Part shown: piece after piece, positions 23,882 to 33,927 of the stretch
How positions within the stretch are numbered: position 1 is the stretch's first letter
Layout: every line of letters starts with the position of its first letter
Source of the DNA: Gyromitra esculenta
Lineage: Eukaryota; Ascomycota; Pezizomycetes; Pezizales; Discinaceae
Assembly (NCBI GenBank): GCA_038503075.1
Contig: JBCAML010000001.1
Location: 496,001 to 560,000, forward strand
Reading direction: 5' to 3'
Length of the DNA stretch: 64,000 nt
Position numbers and translations under genes: made by a program
Notes under the pieces: model-generated
Seen by the model: the letters and a program-made list of their open reading frames with translations, nothing else
Databases searched by the model: none
What the model was told of the DNA's origin: nothing

Positions 23882-24277
23882 TCTCACGGTTGAGTCCTCG
23901 TTAAGCCCTTCAGTACCCCTGAAGGTGAGCAGTGCTACTCAAGCGAGGTATACAACACGTTCAAAGTACGCGACGTTTCTACAAGTTCTACGAGGTCTAT
24001 CTCAAGGCGAGATAAGTGTGGCGAGATAGACAGCGACAGCGAGGTTCTGAGGTAGAACCGAGATAGTATTTTAATGACGACAGCAGAAGGTAAACGAGAA
24101 CGTTGCTTAAGGAAAGAAGAGGAAAAGAGACAAGAACAACCAAAATCCAACGCTTAAATACCCCCCTTTCCTTAACAAAACCTATAACCGAAAATAACCG
24201 AACAACAAAGAGATTGTACAACTACCATACGACCAACAACCCAACCACAACTCATTATCCGAAATTAATCCATGAAA
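23882..24277 (-). repeat. Element A 3' LTR
   Basis: 396 bp; on the minus strand it starts TTTCATGG and ends CCGTGAGA. The adjacent polypurine tract is at about 24278-24292 (read as AAGGGGGGAGCTAT on the minus strand). Confidence 0.9.
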
Positions 24278-24289
24278 ATAGCTCCCCCC

Positions 24290-27200
24290 TTCAAGCGTGA
24301 GCTCCTGCGAACACTAGGAGTAACCAACGTCGGGATAGCCAAAAGTATCTACAAGGTCCTCAGCGGGTTCCTGCGTAGGATGGCATAACCCGTCCATTCA
24401 ACAAGCGTATTGTTGTTTTTTACGGTATATTCGTTGGTCCAAGATTTTCTCGATGTAATATTCTTCTTGGTCATTGACAATAACGGGCGCCGGTGGAGGA
24501 ACGATTTGTCCCTAAGAAATCGCAGGTTTCAATAAAGAAACATGGAAGACAGGGTGGTACTTAACCGAGGATGGAAGGTCAACTTCATAGGCAAAAGGGG
24601 AAATTAGTCTCTTGATCGGATAAGGCCCCATCCATTTCCAGTCCAATTTCCTCGCATTACGGGTTGTTCGAATATTCTTCATTGACACGAAGACTTGATC
24701 ATTGATTTGGTACGCCGGGGCTGGTATCCGATGTTTATTCGTAGCTATCTCTTGAATGTCCTGCGCCGTTCTGATTTGAGTACGGAGGAAGTCGTTTAAT
24801 TCTTCCATCTTACTAACAAAAGATGCAGCATCTAAGCTCTGGGAAGCCGTTTTGATCGGAACGACGGAGGTATCGAAGCGTGGGTGATAGCCATAATTGG
24901 CAAAGAATGGGGAGACTTTAGTACTGGCCGATTCTTGGTTATTAGCAGAGAACTCGGCCATTGGTAACCATTTATTCCAATCTTCCTGTTGATAGGACAC
25001 ATAAGAACGAAGATACTGTTCCATCACAGCATTAAGTCTTTCGGTCTGTCCATCTGTTTCTGGATGAAAGGCTGTGGACATTCGAGGTTGAATCCCGAGG
25101 CGTTGGCAAAGTTCTTTCCAAAAATGGGCTGTAAATTGAGTCCCGCGGTCAGAGGTAACGTGCGAGGGTAACCCGTGGAGTTTCCATATATGTTGGAGAT
25201 ATAAATCAGCAACATCTCTGGAGTTGACCGTTGTATTACAGGGAATAAGATGTCGCATTTTTGATAAGCGGTCAACCACTACCATGATTGCATCGTACCC
25301 GTCTGATTCTGGAAGACCTGTTACGAAATCCATCGAGATTTCCTGCCAGGGGCGGTTTGGAATAGGGAGAGGGCGAAGGACGCCTTGAGTTCGCTGAGTC
25401 AATGGCTTCGCTTTTTGGCAGATATGACAGTTCCTGACGTATTTACCAATCGATTCTCTCATTTTGGGCCAGTAAAAGCTTCTAGACAGGAGTTCGAAAG
25501 TCTTATCCCGTCCAGGGTGTCCTGCCGCAGGGGTATCGTGATGTCTTCTGATTAGTTCCAATCGGAGGGGATCATAGTCTGGGACATAAAGGTTTCCTCG
25601 GTAATAGAGTTTATCATCTCTTTTAGTGCACTCGCTAAGGGTGATTTCCTTCGATTGTTGCTCCTTGTTCTCTAGTGCTAAAAGTATTTTTTTAGGAAAC
25701 TTATCAGCAATATATCCTTCTAGAAAGAGTTTTTCTAGGGGGGCGTCCAATTCAGCGGCTTCATTTGATAAAGAAGCCGACAACAAACTTAGCTGAGGGT
25801 CAATGTTCTCTTTTTTCAACACCACTTGGCTCTGGTGTGCCAATCTTTCATCCCCTTCCTTGGGGAGATCTCCTGATCTCCTGGTCAAAGCATCGGGTTT
25901 ACCTCCTTGGCTCCCTGGTCGGTATGTGATCACGAAGTCGAAGCGTGATAGGTATTCAGCCCATCTAGCTTGTCGACGGTTAAGTTGCTTGGTGCTCATA
26001 AAGTACTCAAGGTTCTTGTGGTCGCTAATGACATCGATGGGGTGCTTTGAGCCTTCCAGTTCCGGCCGCCATTCTTCAAACACTCGGATTATAGCCAATA
26101 ACTCCTTATCGTAAATCTCGTAGTTACACTCGGCAGGGGAGTGTTTCTTTGAGAAAAATGCTACCGGGTGTAATACTCCTGCATCATCGTATTGGGATAG
26201 TACTCCTCCGGACACGAAGTCTGAGGCGTCTGTTTCCACAATGATTTTCTTGTCTGGATCGAAATGGATGAGGATTGGGGCAGTGGTGAAGGCGTGTTTA
26301 AGGTTTTCGAATGCTATATCAGCTTCAACAGTCCATTCGAAGACAATGCCTTTCTTGGTAAGGGCGGTGAGCGGGGCAGCGAGTTTGGAGAATCCTAGGA
26401 TGAATCGACGGTAAAAATTGGCAAAACCTAGAAATGCTTGGACATCTTTTACGCTCTTTGGTGTCCCCCATTCTCGAACGGCTTTGAGTTTCTCCTCGTC
26501 CATGGTAATACCATTAGGGGTGAGGATAAGGCCTAGGTACTTAGTAGTTTGTACCTCAAACTCACATTTTTCCGGCTTTAGTAGGATATCATTGTTTTTG
26601 AGAGTTTGGAGAACCTTGCAGACATGAATTTGGTGCTCCGCGAAGGTATCGCTATAGATGAGAATGTCATCCAGATAGGCGGTGCAAAATATGTCTAGGT
26701 ATTCCTTCAGGCAATCGTTGACAAATCGTTGAAACGTCCCGGGTGCGTTAGTTAGGCCGAAAGGCATAACTTGATACTCATAGAGCCCATAACAGGTGCG
26801 GAAGGCGGTCTTCCACTCGTCCCCTTCAGCGATACGAATTTGATGGTAGCCATCTCGGAGATCGAGTTTGGTATACCATTGTGCTTTTGCTAATCGGTCA
26901 AGTGTTTCACGGATAAGGGGAGAGGTGTAACGGTCCTTGACTGTAATCGCATTAAGACCACGGTAGTCTACACATAACCGGAGGGAGCCATCAGCCTTTT
27001 TGACAAAGAGGACAGGGGATCCGGCAGGTGAAGAGCTGGCTCGGATAAATCCTTTCTCAAGATTATCCTCAATATACTTTTTTAAGACGATGAGCTCTTC
27101 CCGAGACATTCGGTACAGAGGGCCAAATGGTGCTTCTTTCCCGTCTTGAAGTTGTATTTTATGGTCATAGGGTCGGCGTGGAGATAGACCTTGAGCTTTC

Positions 27201-27937
27201 TTCTTATCAAACATATCTAAGTCGTGATATTCGGCGGGGATCCTGGCTCTCCATTCTTCCTTTGTGGTTTTCTCCTCTAGAATTCTATCAATCTCGTAGA
27301 GGGACATTGCATAAGCTTGTAGGGACCGTTTTCGAATGAGGGTCCTGAAGCTGGCGGCGTTGATGAAAGAAACGTTAAGCTTAATTGGGGCGGGGATCGA
27401 AGGGGCGGAAACAATAGCGGCATCAGCGGAACAATGGGTGGTGCAGAGTTTAGAATTAAACTCAATGCGCTTGTCGGCAAAGTGGAGGCGAACATCATGG
27501 TAATTCATCCACGGAATTCCTAACACCAAGGGGTAATGGCCCAACTGGGTTACAAAGCACGGGGCTTGTTCTTGATGCTGTTGGATGGATAGATTGAGAT
27601 TTACGATATGTGTGATGGCTCCTGAGGCGACAGGACGGCCATCTATGACTTCTAGTTGTCTGGGGGTTTTAAGAGGGGAGAGAGGTAGAGAATGGTGACT
27701 CGCAAATTCCTTATCGATGAAGGCGAATCCTGAGGCGCCAGTGTCCAATAGTGCGTGTGTTTTAATAATTTTATTGCTATGGGAAATGTTACAAGAAATA
27801 ACGAAATGTTCCCCATCCAATTGATCCTCCACGCACATATCCGACACTGAAAAACCCGAAATGGAAAACGCGGACAAAGGTAAAGAAAAAGGAACCGAAG
27901 CAGGGTCACTGGTCGACTTCGGTAAGACTAGTTTAAA
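24290..27937 (-). pseudogene. Element A pol (protease-RT-RNase H-integrase; chromodomain out of frame)
   Basis: Translation is expected by -1 frameshifting at 27937-27931. The open frame runs to 24512, about 1140 codons. In order: aspartic protease (LLDTGASG), RT with the YLDD box, RNase H, integrase with the HHCC zinc motif and DDE core ([25 protein letters not shown]). After LLKPAIS a small deletion relative to the other copies shifts frame, so the downstream chromodomain sequence (about 24290-24511) is not in frame and has further indels. The product would copy and integrate the element; without the chromodomain, targeting to histone marks would be lost. Confidence 0.88.
27894..27937 (-). 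promoter_or_regulatory. -1 frameshift signal, element A
   Basis: Slippery heptamer TTTAAAC (27937-27931) in gag phase T TTA AAC, followed directly by TAG, then a stem ACCGAAG (27923-27917) / CTTCGGT (27900-27894) with a 16-nt loop. The -1 frame continues into pol. Confidence 0.8.
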
Positions 27938-29250
27938 GCCTCCTCAGAGGCGCTTGGTGGTTCAAGAGCAAAAAACTGGGGAGGTAACGGTGGTGGTGGG
28001 AGAGACGAGGCGGGGGGAGTACGGTTAGCAGGAGGTGCAGTAAGGGCTCCTCTCATTGCTGGTTTTTTGGGGGCGGAAGGACAGTTGGCGTAGGAGTGGT
28101 CGGGGGCGGCACAGAACATACACTTGCCCGTGGAGCGGCGCCATTGTTTCTCTTCTTCCGAAAGCTTTCTTCGTCCGTTGACCATTGTGTACCGTTGGTC
28201 TTGAGGAGGGCGAGAAAGATTGCTAGTACGCCCGAAAGACAGGTCCATAGGGGCTAGTCCTCCTGGGGTAAAGGAGGAAGCAGGGGTGAAGGCGGCGGGG
28301 GCACTGAATTGTCCCATATTATCTCTGGCGTTTCCCCGTTTTTCTGCCTTGCGAGCTCGGATTCGGTTGTCCAGTCGGGTGAGGGTAAGAATCATTTCCG
28401 GGAGATTAGCAGGGGCTATGGGTGCGAACACCATTGCTTCCTTGAGTTCTTCCGACATGCCATGTTCCAGGGCATCCATCTTGGAGTTCTCGTCGAAGTT
28501 TAGTTGACCCATGATCCTTTGAAAATCGGCTAGATAAGCCGAAAAATCACGTTTTCCTTGACGGAGTTGGTGGAGTTCCCGTCGAGCGGTGCCAGTTGGG
28601 TCTGGATCGCCAAAGGCAGTTTCCAGGGCGGCGATAAGTTGCTCTGCGCTGGTCCAGGTGGTGAGGCCCGAGGGGAGAACGGTGTGCCGAACTTGTTCCA
28701 ACGCTGCCCCTTCTAGATGGTTGATGGTGTAGAGGATCATTGTGGTTTTGTTGGCAAAGCGATCCCTGTTGACAGTGAGTTTGGAGTGTAGTTGGAGGAT
28801 GAAGCCAGGGAGCTTGGTTCGAGACCCGTCAAATTTCTCTGGATCAGGCATCCGTTCCGAGCGATGGGAGTTCGTTGAGGGAGGTGGGGTGGCCGTGAGG
28901 TTAGGTGGAGCGGGAGGTGCTTGATTGACGGATCGAGCTTCATTTCGCTCTTGTCGTAACCGGGCGATTAGGCTAGCAGTCTCGTTGATCCGTTCATCTT
29001 GCTTTGCAGCATGGCGGAGGGCATTGTCAGTCTGGATTTGTGCTGTGCCGAGTTTTACCTCGGTTTCTCTTTCGTTCTCTTGGAGGACGTCGATTTGGTC
29101 CTCCAAGGCTTGATAGAGGTCCCTGAGGTGATTATACAACTCAGCGGTGTCTTCTCTCAGTGCTTGGGCGAAGGCTTCTCTGGTAGGGAAGCGTGGGGTG
29201 GCGACAGCGACTCCTTCGGTGGAGGGGCCAGCGGGAGCGGGTGAGCTCAT
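27928..29250 (-). CDS. Element A gag (440 aa)
   Basis: The ATG at 29250 aligns with the MSxPAP starts of elements C and F. An N-terminal coiled-coil-like segment precedes the capsid-like region (EGAALEQVRHTV), and a C-terminal CCHC knuckle is present (CMFCAAPDHSYANC). It is open to the TAG in the frameshift site. The frame also stays open upstream to 29448 without an ATG; that roughly 200-nt leader is longer than in C or F. It would form virus-like particles. Confidence 0.87.
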   Translation of the reverse strand: MSSPAPAGPSTEGVAVATPRFPTREAFAQALREDTAELYNHLRDLYQALEDQIDVLQENERETEVKLGTAQIQTDNALRHAAKQDERINETASLIARLRQERNEARSVNQAPPAPPNLTATPPPSTNSHRSERMPDPEKFDGSRTKLPGFILQLHSKLTVNRDRFANKTTMILYTINHLEGAALEQVRHTVLPSGLTTWTSAEQLIAALETAFGDPDPTGTARRELHQLRQGKRDFSAYLADFQRIMGQLNFDENSKMDALEHGMSEELKEAMVFAPIAPANLPEMILTLTRLDNRIRARKAEKRGNARDNMGQFSAPAAFTPASSFTPGGLAPMDLSFGRTSNLSRPPQDQRYTMVNGRRKLSEEEKQWRRSTGKCMFCAAPDHSYANCPSAPKKPAMRGALTAPPANRTPPASSLPPPPLPPQFFALEPPSASEEALN

Positions 29251-29453
29251 GATGTGGGTGTTGGGCGAGGAAAGGAGTTCTGGTGTAGGTATTCCTGGTC
29301 CAGCCACTCCGGAATGACTTCGACCAAGGTTTGTGGTTTTCGCAGTGTTAAGCAAGGGAAGATGCTTAGGATGGATTGGCGAAGTCGGGAAAGGATTTCC
29401 ATGCAACGGGTTGTTTTCTGCAGTAGAAGGTGTAGATGATGGAAGCAACGTAA

Positions 29454-29863
29454 TCTCACGGTTGAGTCCCTCGTTAAGCCCTTCAGTATCCCTGAAGGTG
29501 AGCAGTGCTACTCAAGCGAGGTAAACAACACGTTCAAAGTACGCGACGTTTCTACAAGTTCTACGAGGGGTCTATCTCAAAGCGAGATAAGTGTGGCGAG
29601 GTAGACAGCGACAGCGAGGGTTCTGAGGTAGAACCGAGATAGTATTTCAAGGATTACAGCAGAAGGTAAACGAGAACGTTGCTTAAGGAAAGAAGAAGAA
29701 AAGAACCAAGAACGATCAAAATCCACCGCTTAAATACCCCGCTTTCCTTAACAAAACTTATAACCGAACGATAACCGAACAACAAAGAGATTGTACAACC
29801 ATCCAAATCACCATACGACCAACAACCCAACCACAACTTATTATCCGAAATTAATCCATGAAA
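29454..29863 (-). repeat. Element A 5' LTR
   Basis: 410 bp. AAGCAACGT lies at 29684-29676 (minus sense), and its complement ACGTTGCTT lies next to the LTR at 29451-29443. Hairpins and TATA box as in the other copies. Confidence 0.9.
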
Positions 29864-30158
29864 CATTGGTGCTCTCACCCGAGAAGCAGCACTGCCTCCC
29901 ACACTGCCATACGCTAAATACCTCAGAAGACGCCATGCAGTACGCATAGCCACTCTACCTGTGTTATTTAACCCTGCATCTGCACGTCTCCCACCAAACT
30001 TCCAAGCAAATGGTACCCCTCTCCCTCTTCTCAGGAGCCATCTCAAGGGCCTCGGCCCTCGTAGACCGCGTCCCTGGAACTCCAACGCCAAATCACGCGT
30101 CAGACCTCTTATTATCGACGCTCTTGCACACGAAGCATGGAAATTCCTTCCATGCAAC

Positions 30159-30573
30159 TTTCACGGATTAAGGATTGGATAAGGGTTAGGTTTCGGTTCG
30201 AGGTTGGATATAGGCTATGGGGTTATTGTGCCATAATGCTATTGTATTTTTGGGTGTCATCGGCTATTGGGTTTTTGGTTGAGAAAGCGGGGTATTTAAG
30301 CGACGGATTTCTGATCACTCTTTGTCTTCTCTTCTTCTTTCTTTAAGCAACGTTCTCGTTTACCTTCTCCTGTACTCGTTGGAATACTATCTCGGTTCTA
30401 TTTCAGAATCCTCGCTGTCGCTGTCCACCTCGCTGCACTTATCTCGCCTAGAGATAGACCCGTTGTAGAACTTGTAGAAACGCTGCACTCTTTGAACGCG
30501 TTAATCTCTCATTAAGTAGCACTGCTCACCTTCGGGGATACCGAAGGGCTTAATGAGGGACTTAACCGTGAGA
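30159..30573 (+). repeat. Element B 5' LTR
   Basis: 415 bp, TTTCACGG...CCGTGAGA. TATA-like TATTTAAG at 30293-30300; AAGCAACGT at 30345-30353; U5 hairpin CCTTCGG-GGATA-CCGAAGG at 30529-30547; complementary ACGTTGCTT at 30576-30584, two bases after the LTR. Confidence 0.92.
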
Positions 30574-31066
30574 TTACGTTGCTTCCGTCATCTACACCTT
30601 CTACCCCTCGACCCACGTAACGTACATTCCCTCCATCCAAACTCACCAGGGCCGCTGTCGCCGCAAAACGCTTCCCTACCAGAGAAGCTTTCGCCCAAGC
30701 GTATCGAGAAGACCCAGCAGAGTTATACAACGAACTTAGAGACTTGAACCAAGCTCTTAATGACCAAATCGATGTCCTCCAAGAAAGCGAGCGAGAAAAT
30801 GAGGTCAAACTCAACACGGCTCGTATTCAGACAGACAACGCCCTCAGACACGCCACCGAACAAGACCAACGTGTCACGGAAGCGGCCAACTTGATCGCTC
30901 GGCTACGGCAAGAACGGAACGAGGCTCGCGCCACTGCTCAAGCACCTCCCGCTCCCCCAAACCTCAGTGCCACCCCACCACCATCCACGAACTCCCATCG
31001 CTCAGAACGCATGCCAGATCCCGAGAAATTCGATGGATCTAGAGCTAAGCTACCCGGTTTCATACT

Positions 31067-31488
31067 TTTCACGGATTGATAATTGGGTATAGGGTTAGGC
31101 ATTGACTTGTTGGTTGTTATGATTTAGGGGTTATGGTGAAGGAAGACAATGTTATTGTATTTCGGTTCTTTTCGGGTATTGGGTTTTGCTTATGGAAAAG
31201 CGGGGTATTTAAGGATGGGTTTTATGTCGTTTTATCTTCTTCTTTTTCTTTCCTTAAGCAACGTTCTTACTTTACTTCTACCGTATTGTTTTAATAATTA
31301 CCTCAGTTCTGCCTTAGAACTCTCGCGGTCGCTGTCGCTGTGAAAACTCCTATACTTAACTCGCCTTGAGTTGAACCCCTGTAGGACCTGTAGAAACACC
31401 GTAACGCTTATCGCTTGACCTCTCGCTTAAGTAGCACTGCTCACCTTCAGGGATACTGAAGGGCTTAACGAGAGATCAAACCGTGAGA
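31067..31488 (+). repeat. Element C 5' LTR
   Basis: 422 bp. AAGCAACGT at 31256-31264 and PBS complement ACGTTGCTT at 31491-31499. Hairpins: AGTTCT-GCCTT-AGAACT (31305-31321), TAACTC-GCCTT-GAGTTG (31357-31373) and CCTTCAG-GGATA-CTGAAGG (31444-31462). Confidence 0.92.
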
Positions 31489-32072
31489 TTACGTTGCTTG
31501 TCCTATCTACACCTCCTACGACGAAGTAACAATGAGCACCCCCGCCCCCATCACTTCCTCCTCTGAAGGAGCCGCTATTGCCACACCCCGCTTCCCCACA
31601 AAGGAAGCATTTGCCCAGGCCTATAGAGAAGACCCCGTTGAGTTATTTAATCGACTCCGGGAACTCAATCAAGCCCTTGAAGATCAAATCGATGTTCTAC
31701 AAGAGGGAACGCAGGAGCTAGAAATAAAGCTCAACACCGCCCAGATCCAAGCAGACAATGCCAACCATCACGCCCAACAACAGGACCAACGGGTCAGTGA
31801 CGCCTCAACCCTCATTGACCGACTACGTCGGGAACGGAACGAAGCCCGTACATCCCTTTCCCTGCCCCCGGCTCCCCCAAACCTCACTGCCACTCCCCCA
31901 CCGCCATCAAATACCACCCATCGCTCCGAGAGCATGCCGGACCCAGAGAAATTCGATGGATCCAGAGCAAAACTCCCCGGTTTTATCCTTCAACTCCGAT
32001 CAAAACTTGCGGTCAACAGAGACCGATTCGCTGATGAGAACACCATGATTCTCTATACCATTAACCGCCTAA

Positions 32073-32522
32073 TTTCATGGACTAACTTAGGGAAGGAATC
32101 GTGGTCAGGTTGTTGGTTGTGTTGTTCGTTGGGATGGTTGTACGAGTTCTTTATTTGTTCGGGTATATTTTGGTTGTTGGAATAATGTCTTTGTGTTTCG
32201 GTTGTTGTCGGGTTATTGTTGGTGTTACAGGGAAAGCGGGGTATTTAAGTGAAGGATTTGGGTCGTTTATGTCTTTCCTCTTCTTCTTTCCTTAAGCAAC
32301 GTTCTCGTTTACCTTCTGCTGTAATTGTTGAATACTATCTCGGTTCTACCTCAGAACCCTCGCTGTCGCTGTCCACTTCACTACACTTATCTCGCCTTGA
32401 GATAGACCCCTCGTAGAACTTGTAGAAACACTGCACTCTTCGAACGTGTTAGTACCTCGCTTAAGTAGCACTGCTCACCTTCAGGGATACTGAAGGGCTT
32501 AACGAGGGACTGAACCGTGAGA
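32073..32522 (+). repeat. Element D 5' LTR
   Basis: 450 bp, TTTCATGG...CCGTGAGA. AAGCAACGT at 32294-32302; PBS complement at 32525-32533. Hairpins: GGTTCT-ACCTC-AGAACC (32342-32358), TATCTC-GCCTT-GAGATA (32388-32404) and CCTTCAG-GGATA-CTGAAGG (32478-32496). Confidence 0.92.
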
Positions 32523-32591
32523 TTACGTTGCTTCCACCATCTACACCTTCTACCACCCCACCACCACAAGCATACCTAACACTCTTCCACC

Positions 32592-33893
32592 ATGGAAGGA
32601 GCCGCTGTCGCCGCCAAACGCTTCCCCACCAGAGAAGCTTTCGCCCAAGCATATCGAGAAGACCCAGCAGAATTATACAACGAGCTCAGAGACCTTAACC
32701 AAGCCCTCGAGGACCAAATTGACGTCCTCCAAGAAAGCGAGCGAGAAAATGAGGTCAAACTCAACACGGCTCGCATTCAAACAGACAACGCCCTCAGACA
32801 CGCTACCGAACAAGACCAGCGTGTCACGGAAGCAGCCAATTTGATCGCCAGGCTACGGCAAGAACGGAACGAGGCTCGCGCCACCACTCAAGCACCCCCC
32901 GCTCCCCCAAATCTTAGTGCCACCCCACCACCATCCACGAACTCCCATCGCTCAGAGCGCATGCCAGATCCCGAGAAATTCGATGGATCTAGAGCTAAGT
33001 TACCTGGTTTCATACTCCAGTTACGCTCCAAACTCACGGTCAATCGGGACCGCTTTGCCAACGAAACCACGATGATCCTCTATACAATCAATCGATTGGA
33101 AGGAGCAGCTTTGGAACAAGTCCGTCACACAGTTCTTCCCTCAGGCCTCACCACCTGGACCAGCGCTGAACAACTAATCACTGCACTGGAAACGGCATTT
33201 GGAGATCCCGACCCCACCGGCACCGCCCGACGAGAATTACACCAGCTTCGTCAAGGCAAACGGGACTTCTCAGCGTACCTGGCAGATTTTCAAAGAATTA
33301 TGGGACAACTTAATTTCGACGAAAACTCGAAAATGGATGCCCTTGAACATGGCATGTCCGAGGAATTAAAAGAAGCCATGGTTTTCGCCCCCGCCGTCCC
33401 CACAAACCTTAATGACACAATTCTCACCCTTACCCGCATGGATAACCGTATCCGAGCCCGTAAGGCAGAAAAACGAGGAAACACCCGCGATACCATGGGA
33501 CAATTCAGTGCCCCCTCTGCCTTCTCCCCTGTCTCCTCCTTTACACCCGGAGGATTAGCACCTATGGACCTATCCTTTGGCCGAACTAGCAATCTCCCTC
33601 GCCCTCCTCAAGACCAAAGGTATACCATCGTTAACGGAAGACGGAAGCTCTCCGAGGAGGAAAAACAGTGGCGCCGCTCCACTGGAAAATGTATGTTCTG
33701 TGCCGCACCCGACCACTCCTACGCCAACTGCCCTTCGGCACCAAAGAAACCAACCATGAGGGGAGCGTCTACAAATCTCGCCAATGCTCCTAATCCCCCC
33801 GCCTCCTCTGCTCGCCAACTTCCCCCTCCTCCGTTGCCTCCCCAGTTTTTTGCTATTGATGCACCAGGCGCCTCGGACGAGGATTTAAACTAG
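32592..33893 (+). CDS. Element D gag (433 aa)
   Basis: Starts MEGAAVAAKRF in a good context (CCACCATGG). N-terminal alpha-helical/coiled-coil segment, a Pro-rich linker, a capsid-like core (LEGAALEQVRHTV, LADFQRIMGQL), a basic/Pro-rich stretch and a C-x2-C-x4-H-x4-C knuckle (CMFCAAPDHSYANC). It is complete to the TAG in the frameshift cassette. Structural protein of the virus-like particle; the knuckle should bind element RNA. Confidence 0.93.
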   Translation: MEGAAVAAKRFPTREAFAQAYREDPAELYNELRDLNQALEDQIDVLQESERENEVKLNTARIQTDNALRHATEQDQRVTEAANLIARLRQERNEARATTQAPPAPPNLSATPPPSTNSHRSERMPDPEKFDGSRAKLPGFILQLRSKLTVNRDRFANETTMILYTINRLEGAALEQVRHTVLPSGLTTWTSAEQLITALETAFGDPDPTGTARRELHQLRQGKRDFSAYLADFQRIMGQLNFDENSKMDALEHGMSEELKEAMVFAPAVPTNLNDTILTLTRMDNRIRARKAEKRGNTRDTMGQFSAPSAFSPVSSFTPGGLAPMDLSFGRTSNLPRPPQDQRYTIVNGRRKLSEEEKQWRRSTGKCMFCAAPDHSYANCPSAPKKPTMRGASTNLANAPNPPASSARQLPPPPLPPQFFAIDAPGASDEDLN

Positions 33894-33927
33894 TTTCACC
33901 GAAGTCGACAAGTGACCCTGCTTTGGT
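33884..33927 (+). promoter_or_regulatory. -1 frameshift signal, element D
   Basis: TTTAAAC (33884-33890), TAG, then stem ACCGAAG (33898-33904) / CTTTGGT (33921-33927), which keeps pairing through one G-U wobble. The loop is 16 nt. Confidence 0.82.

Larger units (their letters stand above)
23882..29863 (-). mobile_element. Ty3/gypsy chromovirus A (minus strand), nearly intact
   Basis: Complete element with two LTRs, gag and pol, in reverse orientation inside the LINE thumb region. The LTRs differ by about 7% by eye, with several small indels. Flanks share a direct repeat of 9 bp (23873-23881 and 29864-29872) rather than the usual 5. gag is open, and pol is open through integrase but loses frame before the chromodomain. 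Confidence 0.93.
19396..30158 (+). mobile_element. Tad-like non-LTR retrotransposon (LINE), interrupted
   Basis: A two-ORF LINE: ORF1 with zinc knuckles, ORF2 with endonuclease and reverse transcriptase. Its sequence is present in pieces: 19396-23023, 23435-23881 and 29864-30158. A solo LTR and Ty3 element A interrupt the pieces, and element B is inserted at 30158. Joining across each gap restores reading frame and protein similarity. The 3' part, including any RNase H domain, must lie beyond the window on the far side of element B. It is the oldest layer of the nest. It begins within about 200 bp of the end of TOP3. Confidence 0.85.
20922..30158 (+). pseudogene. LINE ORF2: endonuclease and reverse transcriptase, broken
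   Basis: The frame starts at the ATG at 20922. The EEP-type endonuclease shows QHNCAGSS near the start, VGDFNIHHPS and GSDHIPII near its end. The RT follows with FLDIKGGFD, GVPQGSPISPLLF and the catalytic FSYVDD (Tyr near residue 677). Two in-frame TGA codons at 21723-21725 and 21879-21881 replace likely Trp codons and separate the endonuclease from the RT. A solo LTR (23024-23429) and element A (23882-29863) split the RT/thumb region; the frame resumes at 23435 and 29864 and is cut again at 30158 by element B. It would have encoded the proteins for target-primed reverse transcription but is not functional as it stands. Confidence 0.85.

Noticed and set aside
28220..28507. Antisense ORFs of about 95-110 codons across gag (also 33290-33592, 48537-48866, 60697-60999)
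   Set aside because: They recur at the same place in every copy because gag codon usage leaves the opposite frame open; they are mirror shadows with no independent start or family.
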